The translations under genes were made by a program, and so were the position numbers. Under the pieces are notes generated by a model, which was not told the origin of the DNA, did not search any database, and saw nothing but the letters and a program-made list of their open reading frames with translations. Below are positions 21,850 through 33,289 of a stretch of DNA of 64,000 nt, in pieces (the first letter of the stretch is position 1; each line of letters begins with the position of its first letter). Source of the stretch: Limnephilus marmoratus (lineage: Eukaryota; Arthropoda; Insecta; Trichoptera; Limnephilidae); NCBI GenBank assembly GCA_917880885.1, contig OU862916.1, positions 55,340,831-55,404,830 of the forward strand. Reading direction: 5' to 3'.

Positions 21850-22665
21850 CACGACCAGCCTCTTCTCCGACTCAAGGATGTCTGTCTCTTATTCCCTCTT
21901 TCCATCTCGTAGGTCCCACCTCAAACCTCCTTTCCAACGTTTTTACATTAATTTATCACTCATGATTCTCAGAGTTAGGCGAACTGCACTTCAGGAAAAA
22001 TACTTGAATTTGCACATAATTTAAAGTTCTGACAGGACATTAATTTTTATTAGTTTCACTAATTACTTTCTTGAATCTCGTACACGTAAAATCAAGAGAT
22101 AAATTCAGCTTTAATGTATCGATCTTGACAACCCACTCAAATACAAGGGATCGAACACATTTTCCATCTGCGTTATCTGAAAGACACAAAAATCCAATCT
22201 GAAACCTTAGGGTTTTGTCACTAGCGTAACCTATTACTTACAAGACTCGCCGATTTCAGACGTGAAACCAACTGTTGTCAATTCCCTCGTGCTCCTCATA
22301 AAAATGTGATTTATGACCAGGTTAGAAGTGTTTTTACCACTTAAAATAACTATCCCCTAAAACGTGGGACAATTTTTGTACTAAATCCACCAAGAGGCAT
22401 TAGATTTGGCCCTTTCCTGTGATTGATGGGACGCCCCTAATATGGTTCGATACATATTCTGATTTATTGAATGCTTTCGTTACCCCAGTAGATAAATCCT
22501 TCTTCGAAAAGCCAGCCCCAATTGCTTCAGACCCCTTTAATTCCGCTTTCAGTAATATTTGTTATTTTAAAAAAAAAATTTATTCGCCAACCATCTGACA
22601 AAGCAGGTTCATCACAACTTTTACAATTAGCATTGCATTTAGCATTCTCGGTAAATGAAGAAACC
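21850..22665. other. No gene recognised
   Basis: No frame of note and no element ends identified. Confidence 0.4.
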
Positions 22666-22671
22666 CACCCT

Positions 22672-22911
22672 GAGAGTTTTCAGAGTGCTAAGATTGAAAA
22701 ATACGACATTACTGAGTAGTTGAAAATGATTTATTTTTATTTTTAAATTTCATCTTTTTGTATGAAGATCTTTTAGTATGTGGATGCGGCGCATCCCTTG
22801 ACTGAAAGAATCCTGAAGATATCCAAACAAAAAATTGAAGTTAAAAAAAAAAACTTTTTCAGCTACAATAACGTCATACTTTTCAATCTTAGCGCAGCTC
22901 ACTGAAAACTC
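22672..22911. repeat. Imperfect inverted repeat, ~80-bp arms
   Basis: Left arm 22672-22760 and right arm 22832-22911 are diverged inverted copies (shared GAGTTTTCAG and CTAAGATTGAAAA). Both arms can be read as a peptide containing AKIEKYD. Possibly a fold-back element or two copies of a repeat inserted head to head. Confidence 0.5.
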
Positions 22912-22914
22912 ACG

Positions 22915-23608
22915 GACTGACACTGCTGCCCATCCCGATGGTGTCATCCGGTACTTTGTACGTTGTCCCCAGTGACTCCACTGCGCATATTTTCTTATCT
23001 TCGAATCTTCATTTTATATTATTTCTAACGTATTGAAAGATGATCAAAAAAGGCTTAAATTCAATAAAAAAATAAGGTTCGTTAAAACATAATTGATGAA
23101 TGTAACAGATTAATCTGCGGAAGCGATCAACGGTGGTCGGGTTGTTAAACATGATCAAACAGAGATTTGACAGTAAAATATAGACAAATATGGGTTAATG
23201 TAATGAATATATTCGTGATAATGGCTTTAATTGCTTTCAATGATAATCTTTTAATACATTCTCACGCATAACTTGTATCATTGAAGACCGGTAGTGGCCT
23301 CGAAGAGATGTTTTAAATTTAATCACGACTGACTCACAGCCGTCTTTTAAATAGAATCTTAACATTTATCGAATATATGTAAAGATATTTATGTGACAGA
23401 ACTCTCTGTGATATAATAATATTAATAGTGTGTATCGTGGCCTACCCAATCCGTAACAATTTTCAAATAGCTTTTGTGATAACTACGTATAATCATTGTT
23501 TTGGAGTAGAAACGTTTTTATTAGTAGGTTCTCGTACTGATTTACCATTAATAAGTTGACTGTTTCATACTATGCAACTTACGCGGTAAATGGGGATAAA
23601 ATAATTGT
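22915..23608. other. No gene recognised
   Basis: AT-rich. No supported feature. Confidence 0.4.
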
Positions 23609-23611
23609 GTA

Positions 23612-24475
23612 TCTTATGTATAAAAATGAATTGCTGAATGCGTTGCTAAGCGCATAACTTTCGAACAACTGCACCAAATTGGATAATTATTTTTTTAAAT
23701 AAATATAAATTGTAAATCGTGATAGGTATAATATTTAACAGTGCGTGAATTCCAAAAATTCAAAAACATCAAATGTCAATGCGTTGATTGTTTTGCTTTT
23801 GTTCTTAGTCATATAATGCTGCCCCTCTTTCTTACTCACTAAATGTCAACGTAAGCCCCACTCAGGACCTATGTCATCTTTGGGGATGCTGTGTGGAGGG
23901 TCTTTTCAAGGAAGGGTAGAATAGGAAGTTCTGGGAAGGAAAAAGGCATGAGGGGTGGGTAAGAATCTGGAGGTCAGTGTATCCGGGAGTGAATACATCC
24001 CTCCAACTGCGGTGCAAGGCCATTGCCTTGACCGGAATTAACCTTTTACCTTGACCTTTCCAGCCGGACTCTTTCGACCCATTGATCGATTGACCTCCCT
24101 AAACCAATCTCTCTCTATCCGGCCCGCCACGCAGCAGGTGCGCAGACCCGCACAAAAGTCACACCATGAACACGGGCACCCCTGCTACATCACCAAACGT
24201 AGCGAACCACTTGGGGTGACCTATGGCAGAGGTGTTGGTTATCCAATAAGTACCCGCTTCCTTTCAAAAATTCCCGTAAGTAAGTGAAAAAGTAAGAAAA
24301 TCACAAAAAACATAAATCCGTACACAACGCCATCTCTGATACCGACAAAAACAAAACACGGATAGTAGGGCATCGATAATTGCTTCATTGTGTAATTTTT
24401 GACTTAATAAAAAAACTTAATTTAATTCAACAGTTATTGATTCTGAGGCGGTACGAAGTTCGTCGGGTCAGCTAG
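23612..24475 (+). mobile_element. Non-autonomous Helitron with a SINE inserted in it
   Basis: Starts with TC after an A (TCTTATGTATAAAAATGAAT, then TTGCTGAATGCG and TTTCGAACAACTGCACC), as in well-known insect Helitrons, and ends with a short hairpin (ACGAAGTTCGT) followed by CAGCTAG and a T. Helitrons insert between A and T, begin with TC and end in CTRR after a hairpin, all seen here. No Rep/helicase is encoded. The interior holds a SINE-A copy (23862-24290), so the original element was roughly 430 bp. Confidence 0.85.
23862..24290 (-). mobile_element. SINE-A copy, nearly full length
   Basis: Minus strand order: head with GGGTACTTATTGGATAACCA, CATAGGTCACCCCAAGTGG, GGTGCCCGTG, GGCGGGCCGGATAG, GTCCGGCTGGAAAGG, then a middle section and a LINE L-A-like tail ending AGACCCTCCACACAGCATCC, AAAGATGACATAGG, CCTGAGT. 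The final hairpin is cut after its first half. The head contains AAGTGGTTCGCTACG, weakly reminiscent of a tRNA A box, but I do not claim a tRNA origin. Confidence 0.7.
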
Positions 24476-24678
24476 TATTAAATATAACTAGCGCAGATCC
24501 GTTTAAAATCACGGGATATTATAATTGAAGGATTTATGAAGCTAAAATTATTCATAAAAAAATGTTTGTCTCAGGGTTATTCGTTGCCTTTAAAAAAAAA
24601 AACTTTCAATTTCAGAGAGATCAGAAACATTATCTTTCCAATTAGTAAACTTATAAAATTACGACATCTTTTTCGTTC

Positions 24679-24850
24679 GTTGTTTTTGGGGTGTTATGCC
24701 GTATTGCGCTACCTCCTTCTTTAGCCAACTTTTCGGACAGCGTTACAGTGTCCATCATCAGGGCAAATGTGTGACACATCTGGAGGTAGTACAACATGGC
24801 ATAACACCCCCAAAACAACTAACGAAAATACTTTTGGCCATGAAAATCTA
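24679..24850. mobile_element. PLE-A inverted pair, right arm shortened
   Basis: Left arm 24679-24763 matches the left arm at 3787-3875. The right arm (24776-24850) keeps only the outer part, from GGAGGTAGTACAACATGGC outward, so the second hammerhead core is lost. No target duplication was found. Confidence 0.65.
24731..24761 (-). ncRNA. Hammerhead-like motif, PLE-A
   Basis: CUGAUGA, one unpaired U, stem II GGACA/UGUCC, then GAAAA. Stem III is not evident. Confidence 0.45.
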
Positions 24851-24859
24851 AAATCATAT

Positions 24860-25748
24860 CCAATAGTCGTAATCTGTCAAAAATTACAATTGCAGAAATA
24901 TTAATTATTTACTTAAAATTAAACAATTTTGGTACCTACATTTCCGCTCGTTTGAATTGTTTCCACAATCAGTTCCATTATTGAAAATTACAAGTTCTAG
25001 AATTCATGGAATTGGAATTACGGTCGGAGCCACAACTTAAATAAGTTTTTTAAAGTTATTTAAATCCCCATTTACGCGAAAAACTCTTCCGAACTTTTGA
25101 CAGAATATGTGAACTATTTTAAAGGAATCCATGCAAAGTATCACAGTTATAAAATAAGATGAATTTCCTCCAATATATTTTTAGGTATCATAAAATGTTC
25201 TCATACCGGACCGCATGCACATAAGTATGGAAAAGCGATGAGTTTGTTCAATATCCAAATACGACCGAGGAATCTCGCCAGAGCAGCAGACGGCATTTCA
25301 ACTCTACATTTGGTTTGTGCGAATAATAAGTATCGAGTTACAAGGTCCCATTTGCCCTGAGGCTGTGCAATCCACAACTGGCGCAGCCTACTTCACTCTT
25401 CTTCGGTATAAAGTAAGAGTGAACTTCAAATTATCAGTAATTACAGAGCGGAAGAGAAAATCAATTATACGAATTAAGATCCGCTGTGCGGAATGAGAAA
25501 AAAAATCCGTACTAATTAAATAAAAATGTCATGGTTCTTTGTTATTTATCCAAATGAGTTCATACACGATTTCAACGTTTTTTTAAAAGTGTTAATGTTG
25601 AAACAGATGTTTAGTAATTTATGGAGGATTGTTAATTTCTGACGAAGTTGAGTGGGTAGCGATGTGACCTACTTAACTACCCAAATATACACGCATTTAT
25701 TACTAGGGTCAATTAGTAAGAAGTGCGAACGATTTCGTTCAAAGAGTT
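24860..25748. other. No gene recognised
   Basis: AT-rich with a less AT-rich patch at 25205-25420, where GGTATAAAGTAAGAG occurs. No coding support. Confidence 0.4.
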
Positions 25749-25751
25749 TAC

Positions 25752-25985
25752 GAACTATCACGCCGTTTCCCCGCAGGGTTAGGTAGAGAGGACGGACCGC
25801 CAAACAACTCGGTCTTGGCACACACTCTTTGCCTCACTCACATTCATACATCGTCTCATACATATTCTTCTATTATTCTGACTTTTGACATGGCCCGATT
25901 AAAGTATCTGATTCACTTGATTGTGCCATGTCTTTTTCGTTCGTCCCAATCTTGCATTCACATTTGCGTCATATATTCTTTGATT
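25752..25985 (-). pseudogene. Non-LTR RT extreme C-terminus (L-F), copy 2
   Basis: About 230 bp closely matching 17848-18090, including CACGCCGTTTC, GGACGGACCGCCAAAC and TTTTGACATGGCCCGA. It is shorter than copy 1 and lost the GRPRxxW part by deletion near 25930-25960. It is not translatable over its length. Confidence 0.7.
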
Positions 25986-25989
25986 TGAA

Positions 25990-27625
25990 AACTCATGCAA
26001 TTTAAGAAGCATTTTTATTGAATTGGAATTGGTTAGTGATTATTTTCCCAGATTTTAAGCTATTTCGAACCCTGTTAAGGCTCTGCAACCGGGCCCGAAA
26101 AGAAGAAGACGGAGATATACGAAATTACGAATGTTAGAGGAGAGCGCTAACATTTACAGCGACAAAATCGATGCGAAAATTGCGAAAATGTTTAATAAAA
26201 CACGACTCGTTTAAAATAGAGCAAAAATCTTGCGGGCATTATCTTAAACAGCATTTAAAGAAACACTGTGAATTTTTCATAAATATAACTTGTAAAATAA
26301 CTGAAACAAACGTGTTAATAATAATTTTTTGAGCATACTTTGCGATTTTTTTCTATCGAGGGAATTTTATATAATTTGCGTTTCGGCGCGGGCAAAGTCT
26401 AGATATTATCTTCAAGAATAACGTATATTTTTTAAGAGCTTTACAACTTACCGTGTTTAAAGGAAATATGTAAAAAATCGGTTCAAATCCGGGTTGCGGG
26501 CTCTTAAGTATTATGGTTAGTGTTCTTGAAATATTTATACTTAAAAACTCTCTTTAATGGTTTTAAAGTGGAAACCGATTAAAAATACGTGTATATAAAC
26601 CAGAACAAAATAATATATTTAGATATCATTTACCTAATATGTTTTTTTCTTTTTTAAGTAAGCAGCTTATGTGATTGCATAATGAAAATATGTTCAAATG
26701 TTAATTGAATATAAATGAATATATACATTTAAAAAAAATTGTTTTCAGTTTATTTGTAGAACTATTTTATTTTTAAGTTTTTCTTTTACATATTCAATAA
26801 TGTTATTATTTTCTTTATAAAAGATATTTATTTACGAAAACTTCTGCTGTGTAATTATGATTACTCGTGATAGCTGCTTCGCCTGTCGAAGGCTCTTTGA
26901 TCCTAATAATAGGGCTGAATTTGTTATAAAAACTGTTTTTTATATTAAATCGTAATATTATGGAATATATAAAAGAAAACTTAAAAAAAGAAAAGTTAAG
27001 TACGTATGTACATAACTCATTACTAATTGAAAGCCCCTCTGTTATAGCCAAGTATGTAAAAATTCTAAAACATGTTATTATTTCGATTACGAATCAACGT
27101 GGTCATTATTAACCTAAGAAAGAATTGAATTTTAATTGCAAAATTGTCGATGCATTTTTTTAATGGAACAATATTGTGATTGAACCATCTGTTAGCAAAA
27201 TCTAGGACATCGTTTTTATTGTTTGACAGCAGATAATAACTCGATTTGCATGTAAAAATTTTAGTCAATTTCTACAGTAATTGATTTCTCACCCACTTGA
27301 AATTATAATGTTGTGATGGATTGAACTTTGGACCAACGCGTATTTCAGATTAACATATCAACATAAATCTCGAGTATTATCATTGAATAAGCAGCGATTG
27401 CTTTATAAGCAAATTACACGACTAACGATCAGAGAATTGGATGTAATTTTCAAAGAAAGTTTTACGAATTATAAATCGAAACTATCCCTGCGGCGGTGAT
27501 ATTAGATTTGGCTGCCGCCTACTGAACACCGATTGATTTATATCAATAGGAATCGAACAAAACTAAATCGAAACTAGAAAAAAATATATGAAGTCTTACT
27601 TTTTATTCTATTAATTAGGTACTCT
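25990..27625. other. No gene recognised
   Basis: About 1.6 kb of AT-rich DNA. Minus frames at 26815-27051 and 27065-27268 show no known domain. A GGTTCAAATCC string near 26480 resembles a tRNA B box, but no tRNA fold surrounds it. Confidence 0.4.
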
Positions 27626-27636
27626 GTTACCACCTG

Positions 27637-27640
<4 letters not shown>

Positions 27641-27676
<36 letters not shown>

Positions 27677-27680
27677 TTAC
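27641..27680. repeat. (AT)n microsatellite with T run
   Basis: About 14 AT units followed by a T run. The T run is the poly(A) end of the minus-strand SINE-A copy beside it. Confidence 0.9.
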
Positions 27681-28440
27681 ACTAGCTCTGCATAGGAGGC
27701 CCTGAGGAAAATAATCCCCCCCCCGCAGGGTGTGTCATATTTGGGGATGCAATGTGGAGGATCTTTTTAAGGATAGGAAGGAGAGGAAGTTCAGGGAAGG
27801 TAGGAATCTGGCGGTTAACGTGCCCAGCAGTGATGGACTTATAACCGTTGAAGCGCTTTTTGCCACAATATTGCACTATTTAAAATACCTCGGATTGCTT
27901 TGCTGCCAATTTTGGCAAATTTTGCCTTATTTGTAAGTAATTAAGTAGGTGTTTAAGATTTTATATTTTTTTTATAAATTCTACGAATATGTGATAATTG
28001 ACAAAAGATAGGTGAATTTATTGGCTATATAGAAATGTAATCAGTTTGTATGTCTCCATATTAAAATTCGGAGGTATGATATTTTTAATGTGGGCGGAAA
28101 ATTTCCAAAAAATCACGAGCAATCTGAGAAAAAAGTTTTAAATTGCGCTGTCGCTCCAGTGGTTATTCCATCTCTCCCACTGCGGTACAAGGCGATTGTT
28201 AGTCCGGCTGGAGAGGAAAAAAACTCCCTCAACCAGTCTCTACCGATCCACCCGCCACACAGGAGATGGGCAAACACATGCGCCAAGACCTTGAAAAACT
28301 TCACCTCATGAATCCGGGCACCCTTGCTAAGTCACCAAACGTAGCTAACCACTTGGGGTGACCTATGGCAGGGGTGTTGGTTATCCAATAAACGCTTACT
28401 GGGGCGGCGGTACCCATAACCGCCTTCCAAATTGCCGCCT
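27681..28440 (-). mobile_element. SINE-A copy split by a TA-flanked MITE
   Basis: Minus strand: head 28440-28164 (CCAGTAAGCGTTTATTGGAT, CACCCCAAGTGG, GGCGGGTGGATCGG), then after an insert the tail 27843-27681 with a partial hairpin (CCCTGCGGGG...CCTCAGGGCC) and a long poly(A). The insert is annotated separately. Confidence 0.7.
27844..28163. mobile_element. Candidate TA-flanked MITE, 320 bp
   Basis: Splits the SINE-A copy. Ends are imperfectly inverted (ACCGTTGAAGCG and ACCACTGGAGCG) and both flanks are TA. Comparison with the uninterrupted SINE-A copies at 23862-24290 and 55690-55985 supports an insertion. TA duplication suggests a Tc1/mariner-type mobiliser. Confidence 0.45.
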
Positions 28441-28444
28441 TTTT

Positions 28445-30565
28445 AAAAATAGCGTTATGGTCGTTGTCTATTTTATCACACTCACATAATTAATTATATT
28501 TCATTTGTATTATAATCTATGGTAGGTATGTATTATTATCCACTTTATTGTAAACTTGAGCTGATTTCTATAACACTTTTTATTAAGAGTTTTTTTTTTA
28601 ACTTGTCGAGTTGATTAAAACATGGGTTAATGTGCAATAAAAGTCAACCAAAGAAGCCCATTAATACTTGTTTAGTTGTTGCTCGGTACAAGCAGCGATC
28701 TCTCTTTAATTCTGCAAACTGCTACGTGAACCCGAGGTGGTCATCGTCAATTGAAACGATAGTGATAGTCCGGTTAACAGGTGTGTGCTTCTAGTTTCAA
28801 TGTAATAAACTCAAATTAAGCCAACACCAACATCTCTTATCTCTCTTTATCTTATTCTTTGCACTGGTCATCGTAGTGAAATGCAAACTCGTAACATCTA
28901 ATCACCTATTGCAATGAAATTACTATTTGTCCGTCCTGAAAACCCATATAGTAATCTTGCCTTGAATCAAGCGATGATTCGTTGATTGTTAGTTTCTATT
29001 CAAGTAGTGAGAGTGGTCGTAGATACCATGCTGCAGATGATGATATGCTAGACGTGGAACTTGTTTAAGGACCGCTTGGGAATTTGCAATAGAACTAAAT
29101 TATCTATTGGAAGGGGGGATGTAACTGATTGACCCTTTACGAGTTGAAGTAGGTATGTCAACTATGCGTTTATCTTGTATCTTCTCTCACGATGGTATGT
29201 GGTTATAGAATTATCTTTCTATTGGCTACAGAGTTTATATTGACGAACTAACTAGTATCGTAGGAAAAAGCGGTTCAAACGTGTGTCACACAAATCAAAC
29301 AAATATGTTGATGTCAAACAAATAAAATGCAATTTCAAATTGACGATTATTTTAAATATTTTGGATGATTCCGATTGACTCAGATATAATTGAATATGTT
29401 ATTAAAAAAAAGCGTTTTTTATTTCTGCGCAATTAGTCATCAAGAAGCATTTAAAATTATTCTTCACAACTGCCACTTACAATAATAATCATACTGTCGT
29501 CAATCTCTCCATATCTGGAGAAATTCCCAAAATTACAAATACAATAGTACTTACACTTACGCTTGCCAGGCGATGCTCTTCACGCTAGCTGTTAACGTAA
29601 GTGGCGATATCTTTTAGCATGGCTTTAATTCGGTTCTATTACAAAAGTAGATATGTATACAAACTCCACGTACGAAAACGGTTTTGCGTAAGGCGCGGCG
29701 TCAGAGTTGTGTTCTTGTCGGATTCTTAAATTTCAACAGTATAGTCGCTACGCTATTAATACTGTTTGATGATGATGATGACTTAATAACAGTCACGTAA
29801 AAATATAAATACGATTTATTTCTATTTGTATCCTGTTTGGTTATTTATGTATTTCAATATGTTTTAATAACAAGCATTATATGTATAAATTAATTTCGAT
29901 CAGATTCGTATAATAATCGCTAGTTATTAAATTTCGTCATTCTGAAAGCAATTTGCGTTCACTTACCAATAATCAAAGAGAAATAGAAAATGTAAAATTT
30001 GCATAATCTATTGGCCTTTTCGTGGCAAAATAATGAACCAGCAAACGGGAAAAGTGGAAATTTTCTCATATCTGAACTCGCGTAGGTACGGTGACATTTA
30101 CAGGTATACCACAAATTGCCATGGAAATTATGAACAAACAAAGCAACGGAGGAAACTGATGCGCAGGTGTAGGAATATTTTATAGTATCACACCTGTCGA
30201 CGCTACCAGCTACTATGGCGGCCTTGGGCGATAGAGAGAATAAATTTCTCATTTCAATGCCACGCCAGCAAGAGAGATGTTTATTTACGAACAGAACAGG
30301 CAAGTCAGAATAAATAGAAATATCACCCGTGCACGGAGTCTGTTGTTTTTATCATGTTTTCATAAATTTTACCGTTCAGTGTTTTACTTTGCTATACAGA
30401 ATATACCTGAACTGGGCTACAGAATAGTTATTTAAGTTTATAAAAAACCGGTTGTACTTAACATTAATTTCTTTTACATATTACAGTAATTGGACCCTAC
30501 TTGCAAAGTCATAAAATATTTACACTTTGCCGTAGAAGACTTAGTACATACAACAAAAGTTTAGA
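28445..30565. other. No gene recognised
   Basis: About 2.1 kb. Minus frame 29959-30303 (114 codons) has several cysteines but no motif I can place. A GATGATGATGATGA run is at 29768. Confidence 0.4.
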
Positions 30566-30567
30566 CT

Positions 30568-30655
30568 AGTTAATAATAAATGGATAACTTGTATAGCGCC
30601 GGTTTAGTGAAAATTAACCTCAAGAGCGCTGAATGTTTTTCATTAATACTTCTTG
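30568..30655 (-). repeat. LINE L-C 3' tail fragment
   Basis: TAATAATAAATGG then TATAGCGCCGG and CTCAAGAGCGCTGAATG, the same layout as 58240-58310 and 1628-1692. Confidence 0.6.
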
Positions 30656-30659
30656 AAAC

Positions 30660-31585
30660 AAGTGAATAGAATAATTATTTACGAGTATTAACAAAAGTTA
30701 TCAAAAGTGCAGCATTAACAATAAATTATTTAAAATACTTATTTCGATTGTGATTTTGTCAGTATCTTCATATTAATGAACTTTAGAACTTTTGCTTTGA
30801 ATTTAAGTGTCATTTTTAAAACGGGAACTAATTGTGGAAACAGTCCAGAAAAACTTTATTTTAATGAATTGATTAATAGTCCTATGTTTAAAAAGTGTAT
30901 TTCTTTTGTTTAAATTTTTGGCAGTTATCGTAATTTTTCACGTTTACTAACGCTGTTCATTCTAGAGGTAAATTTTCTGTCTCTAAAATTATTAATGTTT
31001 GTTTTGAAAGGCCATTATTCTGAAGCAAATATTTATTTTATAAATTCTTTCAGCATCAAAAATCGTACAACCGTAATATCCCGCGATTTTTGACGGGTAA
31101 GCGTAAGTTAATAAAAAAATAAATTGTAACGGTATTCGGTGCAAATATTATTTTACTTTGGGTAAATCCATAAACAAAAGTAGGCGCAAGTGCGGGAATA
31201 TAAATTTGATTTTATTTAAGTATTTTATTTCTGCCGTCCCCGTTATTTTTTTATCTCAAACGTATTCGTATTCTCGTCTTAAGGATAAAAAAACTTATAA
31301 TGAATTCAAAGAAGGTTTTAACCAGTTGGCATATGGGTTCTCCAAGCCTTCTGTAATGTAGGCATATTTATAAAAGTTCAAAAAACAATTTTGTGCTGGT
31401 GTTTAAAAATAAAATTACGTATTTCTAAAATATTGTACTTCCCAATTCTAATCAGCATAATATTATTATTTGGTTGAGATGGGTGAGATTAAGTTGCGAT
31501 AGCTCCCATGCACCTGGGCACCAAGATAACATTAAACTGAGGTAGCTGATATACGTTACAATTACGATTCTCGTTTCCCAGACAA
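30660..31585. other. No gene recognised
   Basis: AT-rich. No supported feature. Confidence 0.4.
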
Positions 31586-31589
31586 GTTT

Positions 31590-31640
31590 GGTCTCTGATG
31601 ATGGTCATTAAACAAGCGAGACCGAATATCTGATATGATT
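31590..31640 (+). ncRNA. Isolated hammerhead-like motif, decayed
   Basis: CUGAUGA (31595-31601), unpaired U, stem II GGUC/GACC around a long loop, then GAAU (31624-31627). The final conserved A is lost. The context resembles a Penelope tail, but no arm or coding piece is recognisable. Confidence 0.35.
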
Positions 31641-31644
31641 CCCT

Positions 31645-32115
31645 TTAGATTTGTGTCAGATCCGTGTTCTCTAACGAGATATCATATTTAAGCGTTTGAC
31701 CCCCGTAAAAAATAAAAGAGAAAACAGGTCTATAAATAATTCGACTCCAATTCGTACAAGGCAGATTAATTGAATCTTTTCTTGATTGATTTCACACGAT
31801 GCTTTTGATTGTGATGTGTATTACACAGTTTTAAAATTTAATAACATTCATAGCTGTACTCCAATGTGTAAAAGGATGTTTTCTCAGTTTACAATTTAAT
31901 GTATATATTAGCGAACTTTTGATTGAAGTCATTGGAAAAGTTTGAAAAAATATTTGAAATTGAACATTAGCTTTGGTGTAAATGAGAAACATATGATATT
32001 TTGTTAGAAAGCTGAAAATGTTGTGTTCTGTGTGGTATAAGTAGGTGCCACAAGGTGTTACAGATATTTTAACCATTTATCGAAATGTACGGCTGTCTTG
32101 TACCCACATCAAACA
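31645..32115. other. No gene recognised
   Basis: AT-rich. No supported feature. Confidence 0.4.
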
Positions 32116-32118
32116 ATC

Positions 32119-32226
32119 GACGGCTTCCGTAATTGAATGGTTTCGATCATTGGCCACAAATCCAGAGGTCGCGGATTTTAATCCAGGTCTTCTCATGTAA
32201 ACTTTATTTGATTAATTTGTCATATT
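32119..32226 (+). pseudogene. Degenerate tRNA-like unit (first of a tandem pair)
   Basis: Aligns with the unit at 32227-32334 with a 108-bp period: both start with GACGGC, carry AGGTCGCGGAT..AATCC near the B-box position, and end in an ACTTTATTTGATTAATTT-like tail. The A box and anticodon arm are not recognisable any more. Confidence 0.55.
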
Positions 32227-32230
32227 GACG

Positions 32231-32302
32231 GCCGGCGTGGTCTAGCGGTAAGGCCTTTGACTCGTAATTCGAAGGTCGCGGGATCGAATCCCGGCTTGGG
32301 CA
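32231..32302 (+). tRNA. tRNA-Thr(CGT)-like sequence, probably pseudogene or SINE head
   Basis: The 72-nt stretch has an A box (TGGTCTAGCGG), an anticodon arm CTTTGA..TCGAAG with CGT in an 8-nt loop, and a strong B box (GGGATCGAATCCC) inside a perfect T-arm stem. The extra loop base and a poorly paired acceptor stem (GCCGGCG against CTTGGGC) argue against a functional gene. The following A/T-rich tail and the tandem copy upstream favour a tRNA-derived retroposon. Confidence 0.5.
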
Positions 32303-32509
32303 AATACATTTTATTTGAATAATTTATGTTATTTCACAATTAATTAATTTATTTATTTTATTTCTATTCTTGAACATACACAATACAGATTATTACATCG
32401 GTTTGTCATACGTCAATGGTTTACATAGATATTAAGTTCAGTAATAAGAAAAAAAATGTTAATGATCCGTAACTGTATGTATATAGATAAGTACCTAGTA
32501 GTATTTTGT

Positions 32510-32700
32510 GAACACCTCACTAGGCGAACCTGTGCTGAGGTGTTCCCATGTTTGGGAATAAATGCCATTCTGTCAACATAATGAGAAACACCGTATCCTC
32601 CTTGATATTGTCAAGAAGGACACTGTGGGACTGTGGGTAGGACCCATGGCGGCAGTATCGAATACTTAAATTAAAGATTAGTTATAGTTAAGTTATTATT
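32510..32700 (+). repeat. LINE-like 3' tail with perfect 10-bp hairpin
   Basis: GAACACCTCA (32510-32519) and TGAGGTGTTC (32536-32545) form a perfect stem, followed by GGGAATAAA and a unique stretch. Hairpin plus AATAAA resembles the tails of other LINEs in this window. No coding piece is attached. Confidence 0.4.
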
Positions 32701-32765
32701 TTTATTTTTTTATTATTATTTTTTTTTATTAGTTTGCATTAGTTATTTAAAATAATGTATAGTAT

Positions 32766-33036
32766 ATTTGCGGCACGTTCCAGAGTGGAAAATACTCTCG
32801 GTATCGCCCTGGTGTAAGACCACCATTCAGAATTGAAACGTTGCTTGAAATGGCGTTAGCCGTGTTTGGTGACCAGATCTGAATAGCCAGGTCCTTCCCC
32901 GCCTTCCTCTTCCCTGTCTCCTTCCCCTCCCACTACCTTCAACCTCACAACATACCCCTATTGGGGATGCCATAGTCTCACTGGCTCCAGACGGGAGCAG
33001 CTGAGACCCTTGTGTACCTCTTACTATGAAAAAAAA
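32766..33036 (+). repeat. SINE-B copy 1
   Basis: Begins near GCGGCACGTTCCAGAGTGG and ends with an A run. Shared with 48152-48400: GTATCGCCCTGGTGTAAGAC, GAAACGTTGCTTGAAATGGC, GACCAGATCTGAATAGCCAG, a CT-rich block and GACCCTTGTG. No tRNA, 7SL or 5S head recognised. Confidence 0.7.
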
Positions 33037-33118
33037 ATACTTATATATATATATTGCAATTTATTAATTTAACATGGGTTTGTAGTATATACCTAGTTCT
33101 AGTGTTGACGTGTTACTT

Positions 33119-33285
33119 AAAAATAAATAGCCAGGTTTTTTACCATTTTCCTTTCCCCCATCTCCTTCCCTTTCCCGATTGTCTTCAGCCTCGCAACATA
33201 ACCCAATTGTCACAGTCACTGGCTTCAGACGGATAGGAACAGTTTGGACTCCAGTGCGGTACCCGTCACAAAAACTTTTTTGCAT
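33119..33285 (+). repeat. SINE-B copy 2, 3' part only
   Basis: From AATAGCCAGG to GTCACAAAAA, matching the last ~165 bp of copies 1 and 3. It lies about 80 bp after copy 1 in the same orientation. Confidence 0.65.
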
Positions 33286-33289
33286 AACA

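Noticed and set aside
26475..26500. GGTTCAAATCC resembling a tRNA B box
   Set aside because: No A box or cloverleaf at the required distance.
29959..30303. 114-codon minus frame with several cysteines
   Set aside because: No spacing pattern of a known zinc-binding or secreted cysteine-rich family, no splice or promoter context. Left as chance.
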